A stretch of DNA of 21,398 bases from Bin5 sp034428435 (GTDB taxonomy: Bacteria; Chloroflexota; Anaerolineae; Caldilineales; Caldilineaceae): NCBI GenBank assembly GCA_034428435.1, contig DAOUHY010000158.1, positions 1-21,398 of the forward strand, read 5' to 3'. Position numbers and translations under genes: made by a program. Shown here in pieces: positions 7,348 to 15,386 of this stretch (the first letter of the stretch is position 1; each line of letters begins with the position of its first letter). The notes under the pieces are model-generated. The model ran no database searches, had not been told where the DNA came from, and saw nothing but the letters and a program-made list of their open reading frames with translations.

Positions 7348-8904
7348 ATGGCTCAAGATCCTCGTCCACCACTGTCGGGGAACTGGCTACGGCTTGCGAT
7401 CGCCGCGGCCGCACTGGCAATCATCGCAGTAGTCGCTTACATCGGCAGCCTGCTCCTGTTTGGCCAATCTCTGTCTATCGCCTCCCTACTCGGGTGGAAT
7501 CCCGGCGGCGGCCCCAATGTCGGTGTCGAAGCGGTCGCCACCGAACCCGTCGCCGCTCAAACCATGCAGGTGGTCGCCACCTTTACGCCCGCGCCCCAAT
7601 TCACCCCAACCCACACACCCATCCCTGCCCCGACGAACACGCCCACACCGGCCTACCCCGAGGCCGTCGTACTCACCGAGACACTGAACCTGCGCGCCGG
7701 TCCGGGTACCGTTTATGGCATCGTCGGCCAGGTCCTGGCGGGGCAGCGCTTTCGCATCTCAGGCCGCAACGAGGCCGGCGGCTGGCTGAAGATCTGCTGC
7801 CCGGCCGGAGAGAATCGAGAGAGCTGGATCAGCGCCGACTTCGCCCAGAGCAATCTGCCGGCTTCGAACCTTCCGGTCGCCCAGGCCCCGCCGACGCCCA
7901 CGCCGACCGCCACAATCGACGCGCCCAATCTCGACGAGGTCGATCTCAGCCTGCCCGCCCCGGGCGGATTCGGCTCCCCCGGCAGTATCAATCCTCTCAC
8001 GGGCCAGCCCTTGGACCCCGCACGCTATGGGTTGCGACCGGTCATCGTCTGCGTCAACAACGACATCGCCGCCCGGCCGCAGTTCGGCATCGGCCAGGCC
8101 GATGTGATGTATGAATTTCTGATGGAAGGGCTCAGCCTGACACGGTTCAGCGCGGTCTACTACGGCGCCGACAGCGAGGAGATCGGGCCCGTGCGCAGCG
8201 CCCGCCTGTTCAACTACTATCTGGGCGCGCTCTATGACGCGGGCGTGTTCTGCTCCGGGGCCAGTGACGGTGTTCGCTATCAGCTCAAGAACAACAATCA
8301 GCTCTTCCCCTATCTGGACCTGGATCTGGACGATCCGGAGAGTACCCGTTACGCCCGCTCCGTTGGCAACGACTATCGCACCCGCCTGCGCACCAGCGGC
8401 GAGATGCTTCGCCTCTGGCTCGCCGATTGGGCCGTCGAGCGGGCCCCCTCCATCCAAGGTTTTACCTTTGGCGGCCCGGCTCCAGGCGGCGCATCCGCCA
8501 ATTCCATCCGGATCCCCTATCCCTCTGTCACCGCCAGCCAGGTGGCCTATCGCTACGACGCCGGCAGCGGGCGCTATCTGCGCTCCTTGGGGGGCGCCGC
8601 CCATCGGGACAGCAACAGCGGCCAGCAGATCGCGGTCGAAAACGTTGTCGTTCAGTACATGCCTCACGCCCCTGTGAATATCATCGAAGACGCCTACGGC
8701 AACCTGAGCCTTCTCATCAACCCCTTCGGCGCCGGCAGAGCCATCATCTTCCGCGACGGTTTCGCCTATGAAGGGACCTGGCGCAACGACAGGAGCGGGG
8801 AACTGCCCCGTTTCTTCGCGGCCGACGTCATCGAGATTCCCCTCAAGGCGTGCAAGTCGTGGATCAGTATCGTGACGCTGTCATACGAGATCGCCTACGA
8901 GTAA
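7348..8904 (+). CDS. Membrane-anchored SH3b plus DUF3048 (YerB-like) protein
   Basis: 518 residues. An N-terminal hydrophobic segment (about 15-38) acts as a signal anchor. A Thr/Pro-rich linker (about 79-104) follows, then a bacterial SH3-like domain (about 106-165, core TLNLRAGPGTVYGIVGQVL), a second short TPTPT linker (about 182-190), and DUF3048 N- and C-terminal parts (about 212-500, starting at INPLTGQPLDP and including PVRSARLFNYYL). DUF3048 includes YerB-type lipoproteins; its biochemical role is not established. SH3b domains usually bind cell-wall or surface material, so this is probably an extracytoplasmic envelope protein (inference). Start at 7348 with AGAGGA 8 nt upstream. It is a single-gene unit, convergent with the downstream GNAT gene. 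Two Cys at 150-151 lie inside the SH3b domain. Confidence 0.9.
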   Translation: MAQDPRPPLSGNWLRLAIAAAALAIIAVVAYIGSLLLFGQSLSIASLLGWNPGGGPNVGVEAVATEPVAAQTMQVVATFTPAPQFTPTHTPIPAPTNTPTPAYPEAVVLTETLNLRAGPGTVYGIVGQVLAGQRFRISGRNEAGGWLKICCPAGENRESWISADFAQSNLPASNLPVAQAPPTPTPTATIDAPNLDEVDLSLPAPGGFGSPGSINPLTGQPLDPARYGLRPVIVCVNNDIAARPQFGIGQADVMYEFLMEGLSLTRFSAVYYGADSEEIGPVRSARLFNYYLGALYDAGVFCSGASDGVRYQLKNNNQLFPYLDLDLDDPESTRYARSVGNDYRTRLRTSGEMLRLWLADWAVERAPSIQGFTFGGPAPGGASANSIRIPYPSVTASQVAYRYDAGSGRYLRSLGGAAHRDSNSGQQIAVENVVVQYMPHAPVNIIEDAYGNLSLLINPFGAGRAIIFRDGFAYEGTWRNDRSGELPRFFAADVIEIPLKACKSWISIVTLSYEIAYE

Positions 8905-8961
8905 AGGTCACGCTGCAACACCTTGCATCTTAGGCTGCCAGGCCCAACCGGCGGCAGAGGT

Positions 8962-10110
8962 TCAGTCAAAGTCATAGCGGTGCAGCAGATACGTTTCCCG
9001 GCTCGAAAGCCCCCCCGCTTTAAGGAAGGCTGACCCGGCCCGGGCCGTTGAGGGCAGCGGCCCCGCCGTCACCGTCTCCCAGCCGTTCGCAGGGCCCGCC
9101 GACAGCATCTGCTGCCACAACTGCCTGCCTATACCCCGCCGCCGGTAATCGGGATCCACGCCCATAAACAGCATGCGCACGGAACGCGGCTGCCGCAGTT
9201 CCAGGCAATGTAACAGCAGCCGCCCCAGCAGAGAGCGTCCGCCGCGAGTGCGACGCACCGGGCCGCTGCCGTCCGGCTGCGCCAGAAGAAAGCCCACCGC
9301 TTTGCCATCGACCTCCGCCATCCATGCCAGTGCCGGACGGCGCAGGATCCACCACAGCACAAACTGCGCCTCCGCCCCATCCGGAAGCGGGAAATCTGCC
9401 CACGCAGGTACCGACTGTGTGAACAGCGGCAGCAGGTCAGCGGCCAGCTGGTTCGGGTCCAGGGGATGTATGACCGCCGGGCCAGCAACCGCCGCCGGCC
9501 TATCCCTGTATGCGCCCGCTTTCATCGTGTAAAGCAGACTGCGGCCCAACGGCCGGCAGACCGTCGAAAACAGTTCCGGCACATAGGGCGGGGCATAGGG
9601 CGCGTGTATGGGCGGCTCGCGATGGAAATGATCCTGTAGCACACCGGTGCCCAGGTAGGGAGACAGCCCAACCGGCAGGATCAACCGGCGAATCCCTTCA
9701 TGCCCGACCTGTTCCTGCACCGCGTACAAAAGACGCTCCAGGCTCTCGCGGTTGTTGGCGGCGTGCAGCATTGCCAGATGCGCGGTGCTGTCCGTACGGC
9801 GCGGGTCGATCAAAACAACCGCGGCCGCAACCGGTTCCTCCATCATCAATCCCTGGTTGATGTTCGGGAACGATTGATTGCTGACATTCGCCTGCCGGCG
9901 TCGGGGGAGAGCCTCAACCACCACATATTGGGGCCGACTGCGCTCCAGGTGGGCGAACTGCTTCGACACCACCGCCTGCCGCAACCGGTGCCACGCTGGC
10001 GGCGCCCAGCGCGAGTCGTCAGCGTAAATGCGCCACCATTTGCGGAGAAAACCTGCGCGGCCCCAATATCCTTCCGCCAACTCAACCCTGAAATTGAAAT
10101 ACTGGGCCAT
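8962..10110 (-). CDS. GNAT-family N-acetyltransferase, two-domain
   Basis: 382 residues. The C-terminal part carries the acetyl-CoA binding motif A of the GNAT fold: MGVDPDYRRRGIGRQLWQQM (about 317-336, with R-R-G-I-G). The N-terminal half looks like a second, degenerate GNAT-like or lineage-specific domain with an aromatic-rich start (WGRAGFLRKWWRIYADDSRW). The acceptor substrate cannot be deduced. The ATG at 10110 has only a poorly spaced AGGA upstream, so the start is moderately sure. The gene is convergent with the DUF3048 gene (57-nt gap) and divergent from dnaA, with the probable origin in between. Confidence 0.8.
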   Translation of the reverse strand: MAQYFNFRVELAEGYWGRAGFLRKWWRIYADDSRWAPPAWHRLRQAVVSKQFAHLERSRPQYVVVEALPRRRQANVSNQSFPNINQGLMMEEPVAAAVVLIDPRRTDSTAHLAMLHAANNRESLERLLYAVQEQVGHEGIRRLILPVGLSPYLGTGVLQDHFHREPPIHAPYAPPYVPELFSTVCRPLGRSLLYTMKAGAYRDRPAAVAGPAVIHPLDPNQLAADLLPLFTQSVPAWADFPLPDGAEAQFVLWWILRRPALAWMAEVDGKAVGFLLAQPDGSGPVRRTRGGRSLLGRLLLHCLELRQPRSVRMLFMGVDPDYRRRGIGRQLWQQMLSAGPANGWETVTAGPLPSTARAGSAFLKAGGLSSRETYLLHRYDFD

Positions 10111-10136
10111 TTCCTATGCCGCCAAAGCCTGAGAAT

Positions 10137-10335
10137 TGGGGAAAACCATGGGGAAAACTCTCTGCAATTCGGGATAACTTCTGCAAGGCTGCGGATAACT
10201 CTACTGTTCGTCTACAAACCGAATCTGGTTTCTCTACTCGTCTCGTAATTTCAAAACGTATTGAATCCGTACGCGTCGCAGAAATACGCCTATATTGAAC
10301 AATCTTCTCTCCAGGCACTATATATAGTAACAGTC
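10137..10335. other. oriC: Probable replication origin (oriC): DnaA-box cluster plus AT-rich palindrome
   Basis: Four sites resembling the DnaA box TTATCCACA, all in the same orientation (minus-strand reading): TTTTCCCCA at 10137-10145 and 10149-10157, TTATCCCGA at 10169-10177, TTATCCGCA at 10190-10198. They differ from consensus by two, two, two and one bases. Start-to-start distances of 12, 20 and 21 nt are close to helical multiples. An AT-richer stretch follows, with the perfect 12-bp palindrome ACTATATATAGT at 10317-10328, a possible unwinding element. The position next to dnaA fits the usual rule (established). No dnaN or rpmH is adjacent. No skew computation was possible. Confidence 0.6.
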
Positions 10336-10392
10336 AAGCGCCACATCAATGTTTCACGGGCAGATTGGGCGAGCCATTCATCCTCATTGCGA

Positions 10393-10421
10393 TTGTCTGC
10401 CACTGCCGGATTTGATACACT
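10393..10421 (+). promoter_or_regulatory. Predicted dnaA promoter with downstream inverted half-site
   Basis: -35 TTGTCT (10393-10398), 17-nt spacer, -10 TACACT (10416-10421). The -10 hexamer forms an inverted repeat with AGTGTA at 10435-10440. The leader to the dnaA TTG would be about 240 nt and contains a GTCCGG/CCGGAC hairpin at 10484-10502. Apart from these elements I see no gene between the origin and dnaA. Confidence 0.45.
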
Positions 10422-10668
10422 ACTTATTCATACAAGTGTAGCGAAAAGGCATTGCAGGCGTTCGAATGACGCAGACTCCAGCGGTCCGGAAGCCAGCCGG
10501 ACAGGTTGGTGTCTGTCTTGCGGTTGTCCCCACCGGCAGCCAGGTTGAACTGCTTGTCATTTCGTCTTTCCCTCGCCCTCCCTTTCGCCTGTTTTTCTGT
10601 GTCTGCGCGAACAAAAATCCCTTGCGCTTCGTCTTGATTGCAGAACAGGAAAGTGAAAAGGAGTTGTC

Positions 10669-12327
10669 TTGAATACAGACTGGCAATCCGTATCCCCATC
10701 ACATCGCAGTGGCAATCCACTGTACGAGCGCGGCCAGACTTCTTCGGCTTCGTCCCGGTCGAAGGAAACCCCGCCGGGAGAGCAGGAGACGGCAGAGCAA
10801 TCCGAAGCACGGACGGAAACTGCCTCCGCTGATAATCAGCCCCAGGCGGTTGATGAAGGCTTGGATCCCAAGGATATTTGGCAGAAAACGCTGCACGAGC
10901 TCGCGCTGCAGATGCCTGCAACCACCTTTGAGACCTGGGTTCGCGATACCTCGTTCATTGGCTACGCAGAAGGCGAATTCATCGTCGGCGCGCCCCATGC
11001 CTGGGCTCGAGACTGGCTGCAGAACCGTCTGCGCAAGAAGATTAAAGACATTCTGAACCAGTTGACAGGTCGTTCAGTGCAGGTCTTCTTCGAGGTGCGC
11101 CCCCAACCGCAGAAGCAGCCGGATTCACCGGAGTCTGCGCCCCTGTATGCGAATATTCCGCCCGCAGCGCCCGACACCAAGCCGGCCGAAGTCGACCCTG
11201 CCTCCCCACCGGCAAGCCGTACTCCGACCGCGCCGCCGCGCCGCCGCGACACCGTTCAGACTCCCGCTGCGACTGCTGCAACCCGGTCAGACGCGGCCCT
11301 TCAAGGCGGCGTGTTCAACCCCCGCTATACCTTCGGCTCATTTGTAGTCGGAAACCACAACCGTCTGGCCCACGACGCGGCCCAGTCCATCGTGGAGCAG
11401 CCCGGTCATCGCTTCAACCCGCTATTTGTCTATGGAGGTGTCGGCTTGGGGAAGACACATCTTCTCCAAGCGATCGGCCATGCCATGTCCAGGCAGGGAA
11501 TGCAGGTTCTTTACTGTTCGTCCGAACAGTTCACAAATGACCTCATCAGCGCCATTCGCCAGCAGAACACCGAAGAGTATCGCAACAAGTACCGGCAGGT
11601 GGACCTGCTTCTGATCGACGATATCCAGTTTATCGGCGGCAAAGAAAGTACGCAAGAGGAGTTCTTCCACACATTCAATCATCTCCACGCCGCCGGCCGT
11701 CAGGTTGTGATCAGCAGTGATCGACCCCCGAAGGAGATTGCGACCCTGGAAGCCCGGCTGCGCAGCCGGTTCGAAGGCGGCCTGCAGGCCGATATCTCGC
11801 AGCCGGATCTGGAGACCCGCGTCGCCATTCTGCAATCCAAGGCCCAGTCGATCGATCAGCCCGTATCGACCGACGTGCTGATGCTGATCGCAGAACGGGT
11901 GGAGAGCAACATCCGCGAGTTGGAAGGCGCGCTCAATCGCCTCATCATTCAGGCCCCCTTCCACGACAGGCAGTTGGACCGGTCCGTGGCCGAAGAAATA
12001 CTGGACACCCTCGTCCCGCAACGGCGGCCCCGCGAAGCCGCCAGCGTCGTGCAGATCGTTGCCAGGCACTTCCACCTGACCACAGAGGACCTTCTGGGCC
12101 GATCGCGCACCAAGGAGATCGCCAACGCCCGTCAACTGGCGATGTACCTACTGCGCGAAGAGAACGGTCTGTCGCTGATCAACATTGGCGAACTACTGGG
12201 CGGGCGCGATCACAGCACCGTTCGCCACGGCGTCGAGAAAATTGCCCAGGATATCGAACGCGATGAAGGCGCTCGCAGGGAAGTTGTGGCCCTGCGGGAG
12301 AAAATATACGAGCCGCCCGGCTCATGA
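10669..12327 (+). CDS. dnaA: Chromosomal replication initiator protein DnaA
   Basis: Initiator ATPase that binds DnaA boxes and opens the origin. 552 residues, longer than the usual ~450 because of a polar N-terminal extension (about 1-62) and a Pro/Ala-rich domain II. Domain I begins near DPKDIWQKTLHELALQM (about 65). Domain III holds Walker A GGVGLGKTH (about 256-264), Walker B LLLIDDIQF (Asp317-Asp318), sensor 1 VISSDRPPKEI and REELEG-like sensor 2 (RELEGALNRLI). Domain IV ends with the box-binding signature GRDHSTVRHGVEKI. The start is TTG at 10669 with AAAAGGAG 5 nt upstream; an in-frame stop at 10654 excludes a longer form. A probable oriC lies upstream. dnaN is not downstream; recA follows after a 573-nt gap. 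Confidence 0.97.
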   Translation: MNTDWQSVSPSHRSGNPLYERGQTSSASSRSKETPPGEQETAEQSEARTETASADNQPQAVDEGLDPKDIWQKTLHELALQMPATTFETWVRDTSFIGYAEGEFIVGAPHAWARDWLQNRLRKKIKDILNQLTGRSVQVFFEVRPQPQKQPDSPESAPLYANIPPAAPDTKPAEVDPASPPASRTPTAPPRRRDTVQTPAATAATRSDAALQGGVFNPRYTFGSFVVGNHNRLAHDAAQSIVEQPGHRFNPLFVYGGVGLGKTHLLQAIGHAMSRQGMQVLYCSSEQFTNDLISAIRQQNTEEYRNKYRQVDLLLIDDIQFIGGKESTQEEFFHTFNHLHAAGRQVVISSDRPPKEIATLEARLRSRFEGGLQADISQPDLETRVAILQSKAQSIDQPVSTDVLMLIAERVESNIRELEGALNRLIIQAPFHDRQLDRSVAEEILDTLVPQRRPREAASVVQIVARHFHLTTEDLLGRSRTKEIANARQLAMYLLREENGLSLINIGELLGGRDHSTVRHGVEKIAQDIERDEGARREVVALREKIYEPPGS

Positions 12328-12601
12328 AGGCCAGGCAAAAGCAGCTGATCACGTACAGGTGACAACCTGATTGCCAGCCGGCGAAGGCCTGACCCCGGCG
12401 AACCTCGCGGCCTCCCGCCAGCCACGTACGTCAACCCCTCCCGATCAACATCTGCCTCGTCTGACCAAGTGTTACCGTAGACGTCCACCGAACCCGGCGA
12501 ACTGTGCTCCTCTTGGATCCAACCCATACTGTTGTCCCTCTGAGATCTGCCCATCTGGCCCCAGCACAAGGGCCGCCCCACTGGCAGCACTCGTCGTCGG
12601 C

Positions 12602-12669
12602 CATCCCGAAAATCCTTGTCAATCCTGCAAATCCTGATTCAGACAACAACCTCCCAAAAATCCGGGATG
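12602..12669. repeat. AATCCTG tandem repeat framed by inverted CATCCCG/CGGGATG
   Basis: Three near-copies of AATCCT(G/T) begin at 12611, 12621 and 12630 (period 9-10). They are framed by CATCCCG (12602-12608) and its inverse CGGGATG (12663-12669). The right arm, GGGATGCCCC, also matches the end of repeat copy B (GGGATGCCCC at 19611-19620). Function unknown. Confidence 0.6.
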
Positions 12670-12688
12670 CCCCACTTTTTTGAAGCGC

Positions 12689-12717
12689 TTGCATCCTCCT
12701 TGCACATACAGTACACT
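12689..12717 (+). promoter_or_regulatory. Predicted recA promoter with overlapping inverted repeat
   Basis: -35 TTGCAT (12689-12694), 17-nt spacer, -10 TACACT (12712-12717). ACACT in the -10 pairs as an inverted repeat with AGTGT (12725-12729), spacer 7 nt, which could be an operator. A canonical Bacillus-type LexA box was not recognised. Confidence 0.45.
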
Positions 12718-12900
12718 TAAAAGCAGTGTCAAATCTCTGCCACCGAGTAGCCAAGCTGCACATTTGGTTGCCATTGCTTGTTGCCTTTAGCCGGCGGTAA
12801 AGCGATACGGCCGCCGACCCGGCCAAGCCCTGGCACGGTGGTATCAATCTTTTTTGGAACCTCTAGTCGGCTCCGGGCCGGTAGAGCAGTGGAGCTTGCG

Positions 12901-13923
<1,023 letters not shown>

Positions 13924-13950
13924 CAAAGTTTCTTTGCAGGACGATACACC

Positions 13951-13990
13951 CAGTGCAGGCATTTTGCACTGAACTTATCTTTCTTGTTCC
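13951..13990 (+). terminator. Possible recA terminator hairpin
   Basis: CAGTGCA (13951-13957) and TGCACTG (13965-13971) form a 7-bp stem with a 7-nt loop, followed by T-rich AACTTATCTTTCTTG. The T-tract is interrupted, so termination may be partial. A smaller CAAAG-ttt-CTTTG hairpin lies directly after the stop codon. Confidence 0.45.
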
Positions 13991-14499
13991 TTAATGTGCA
14001 GATATGTACAGGAGTTCTCTATACAGCGAAAGATTTCAAACGTCGCACGTGTTGCCATAATTGAAAACGCTAACCACAGCGCTCTCAAGTTGGACGCGAT
14101 TTTGTGCTGACACACTACCGCCAAAACCAGGACAGCACCCAAAACTCATTTATTCCGTCTTATCAGGGGATGCCCTGGGTCGCTGAAAAAACTGAACAGA
14201 TATATTGGCAGACGTTCTCCTGAACGTTGATCGCCAGTGGCGGATCGAACGTCGTAACGAGTGTTGATGTAAGACCGGCTGTTGATACGGAAATATTGAC
14301 TCACAGACAACCACCCACCGCAATCCTCCCCTATTTGCGGTGCGGGCAAGCCGATATCCAATCGGTGGTTTGTGTAATGCAACAGCAGGTGTCCATATAA
14401 AATCGCCCTCAACGAGGCGCAATGCTGTACTGATGCGTCTCTTCTGGCATGGTCTGATCTGAGAAGAGTGCTCAGGCGATCCCATGCCGGGATTTTCCA

Positions 14500-14533
14500 G
14501 TCGCTGTGGTCAATGGCCACGGCGACTTTTTTT
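14500..14533 (+). terminator. Strong intrinsic terminator immediately before recX
   Basis: Ten-base-pair stem GTCGCTGTGG / CCACGGCGAC (one G-U pair) with a 7-nt loop, followed directly by seven T. The T-tract ends 10 nt before the recX ATG. It acts only in the plus direction. It would limit recX expression from recA-region transcripts. Confidence 0.8.
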
Positions 14534-14543
14534 CGGGCCGATT

Positions 14544-15224
14544 ATGACAGGCAAAACGATTACGGCGCTGCGTTTCCAGAAGAGAGACAAGGAACGAGTC
14601 AATCTCTTTCTGGACGGCGAATATGCCTTCCCGTTGCCGGCGGTGGAAGCCGCCCAAATTAGGATTGGCCAGCAGCTCAGTGAGCAGGAGATCGAGGCGC
14701 TGAAAGCCGTCGATCTGCGCAGCCGGGGCTACAACAGGGCACTGCGTTTCCTGGCAGTGCGCCCCCGCAGCCAGGTCGAGGTGCGGCGCAATCTCCAGGC
14801 CTACCGGCTAAGGGACGGGCGCCGCCTGAGCTCTTCACAGATTGAATGGATCATCGCCAAACTGCTGGAATGGCAGTACCTCGACGACCGGGAATTCGTC
14901 CGTTTCTGGGTAGAGCAACGCAATCGATTCCGGCCCGTTGCACCGCGGGCGCTGCGATACGAGTTGCGCCAAAAAGGTGTCGACGATAGCGTGGCCCAAT
15001 CGATTATCGATGAACTGAGTGACGCGACTTCGGCCTGCGAAGCCGCTGCCCGCAGCCGTCTGTACAGATGGCGAGAGGAGACCAACCCTGCTCACTTTCG
15101 CAGGAACATGGGCAGCTTTCTGCAGCGCCGAGGATTTGACTGGGAAGTGGCCCGGGACGTGATCGAACGTATCTGGCAGGAGCTGGAAGATGCGCGCGTC
15201 CCGTCCCACCCCGTCCAGGAATAA
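14544..15224 (+). CDS. recX: Regulatory protein RecX
   Basis: RecX caps or inhibits RecA filaments and is usually encoded after recA. 226 residues from the ATG at 14544, where family-like sequence begins (ITALRFQKRDKERVNLFLDG). The body shows the three-helix RecX repeats: ALRFLAVRPRSQVEVRRNL, IIAKLLEWQYLDDREFVRFW (the conserved LDD segment), RALRYELRQKGVDDSVAQSI, and a C-terminal SFLQRRGFDWEVARDVIERI. An upstream in-frame ATG at 14484 lies 5' of the terminator and is less likely. Neither start has a clear ribosome site: only GGGCC separates the T-tract from the ATG. This is unusual and suggests low or controlled translation (inference). rny follows after 162 nt. Confidence 0.9.
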   Translation: MTGKTITALRFQKRDKERVNLFLDGEYAFPLPAVEAAQIRIGQQLSEQEIEALKAVDLRSRGYNRALRFLAVRPRSQVEVRRNLQAYRLRDGRRLSSSQIEWIIAKLLEWQYLDDREFVRFWVEQRNRFRPVAPRALRYELRQKGVDDSVAQSIIDELSDATSACEAAARSRLYRWREETNPAHFRRNMGSFLQRRGFDWEVARDVIERIWQELEDARVPSHPVQE

Positions 15225-15287
15225 TGGTGGGACGCATAAGCTGGATGGTTTGGCCGTTGAATCAAAAATGACCACATAAGAAGGGTT

Positions 15288-15324
15288 CAGGCGTATGACT
15301 GGAGGGAAGAGAGCGATACGCCTG
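15288..15324 (+). promoter_or_regulatory. Hairpin in the rny leader with purine-rich loop
   Basis: CAGGCGTAT and ATACGCCTG form a perfect 9-bp stem with a 19-nt purine-rich loop containing GGAGGG. It lies about 60 nt before rny. A 34-codon open frame starts inside it (15296) and ends within the first codons of rny. Possible regulatory structure; function unknown. Confidence 0.35.
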
Positions 15325-15386
15325 CATCCAACCGGCACAGCCATAGACATTTCAGGCTGTGTGCATCCAAACCAAGGGGTTCGGAT

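Larger units (their letters stand above)
12328..12900. other. dnaA-recA intergenic region (573 nt), no supported gene
   Basis: No convincing coding sequence. The visible contents are a short hairpin CAGGT-gaca-ACCTG just after dnaA (12356-12369, no T-tract), the AATCCTG tandem repeat (12602-12669), the recA promoter (12689-12717) and a GC-rich recA leader of about 180 nt with a CGGCGG/CCGCCG inverted repeat near 12792-12816. The first ~250 nt after dnaA hold nothing I can name. Confidence 0.6.
13924..14543. other. recA-recX intergenic region (620 nt), AT-richer, structured, no supported gene
   Basis: Composition is clearly less GC-rich than the neighbouring genes. Two overlapping hairpins share the same bases: ACGTTC-tcct-GAACGT (14212-14227) and a longer stem from ACGTTGATCGCC to GGCGGATCGAACGT (14224-14252, two bulged G). 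The region ends in the terminator at 14500-14533. A 124-codon minus-strand open frame (14146-14520) is present, but it has no ribosome site, its start codon lies inside the terminator stem, and its product resembles no family I know. The region could be a long recX leader, an unrecognised RNA gene or decayed sequence. Confidence 0.5.

Noticed and set aside
7759..8667. 302-codon antisense frame inside the DUF3048 gene
   Set aside because: Low-complexity product typical of GC-rich antisense shadowing; the plus strand encodes recognised domains.
12611..12637. CRISPR-like repeat array (AATCCTG units)
   Set aside because: Units are only 9-10 nt in period, with no spacers and only three copies; no cas genes nearby.
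12838..12860. Leader terminator before recA using the TTTTTT run at about 12851
   Set aside because: The nearest stem (GCCA/TGGC) has only 4 bp and is separated from the T-run by about 16 nt.
12876..12895. tRNA-like D-arm string (GGTAGAGCAGTGGA) upstream of recA
   Set aside because: No matching acceptor, anticodon or T arm is present. The bases serve as the recA ribosome-site region.
12778..12900. In-frame N-terminal extension of RecA by about 41 residues
   Set aside because: The extension does not resemble RecA. The ATG at 12901 has a well-placed GGAG and gives normal family length and Walker A position.
13924..14500. 6S RNA, tmRNA, RNase P RNA or SRP RNA in the recA-recX gap
   Set aside because: None of the hallmark strings of these RNAs was recognised on either strand.
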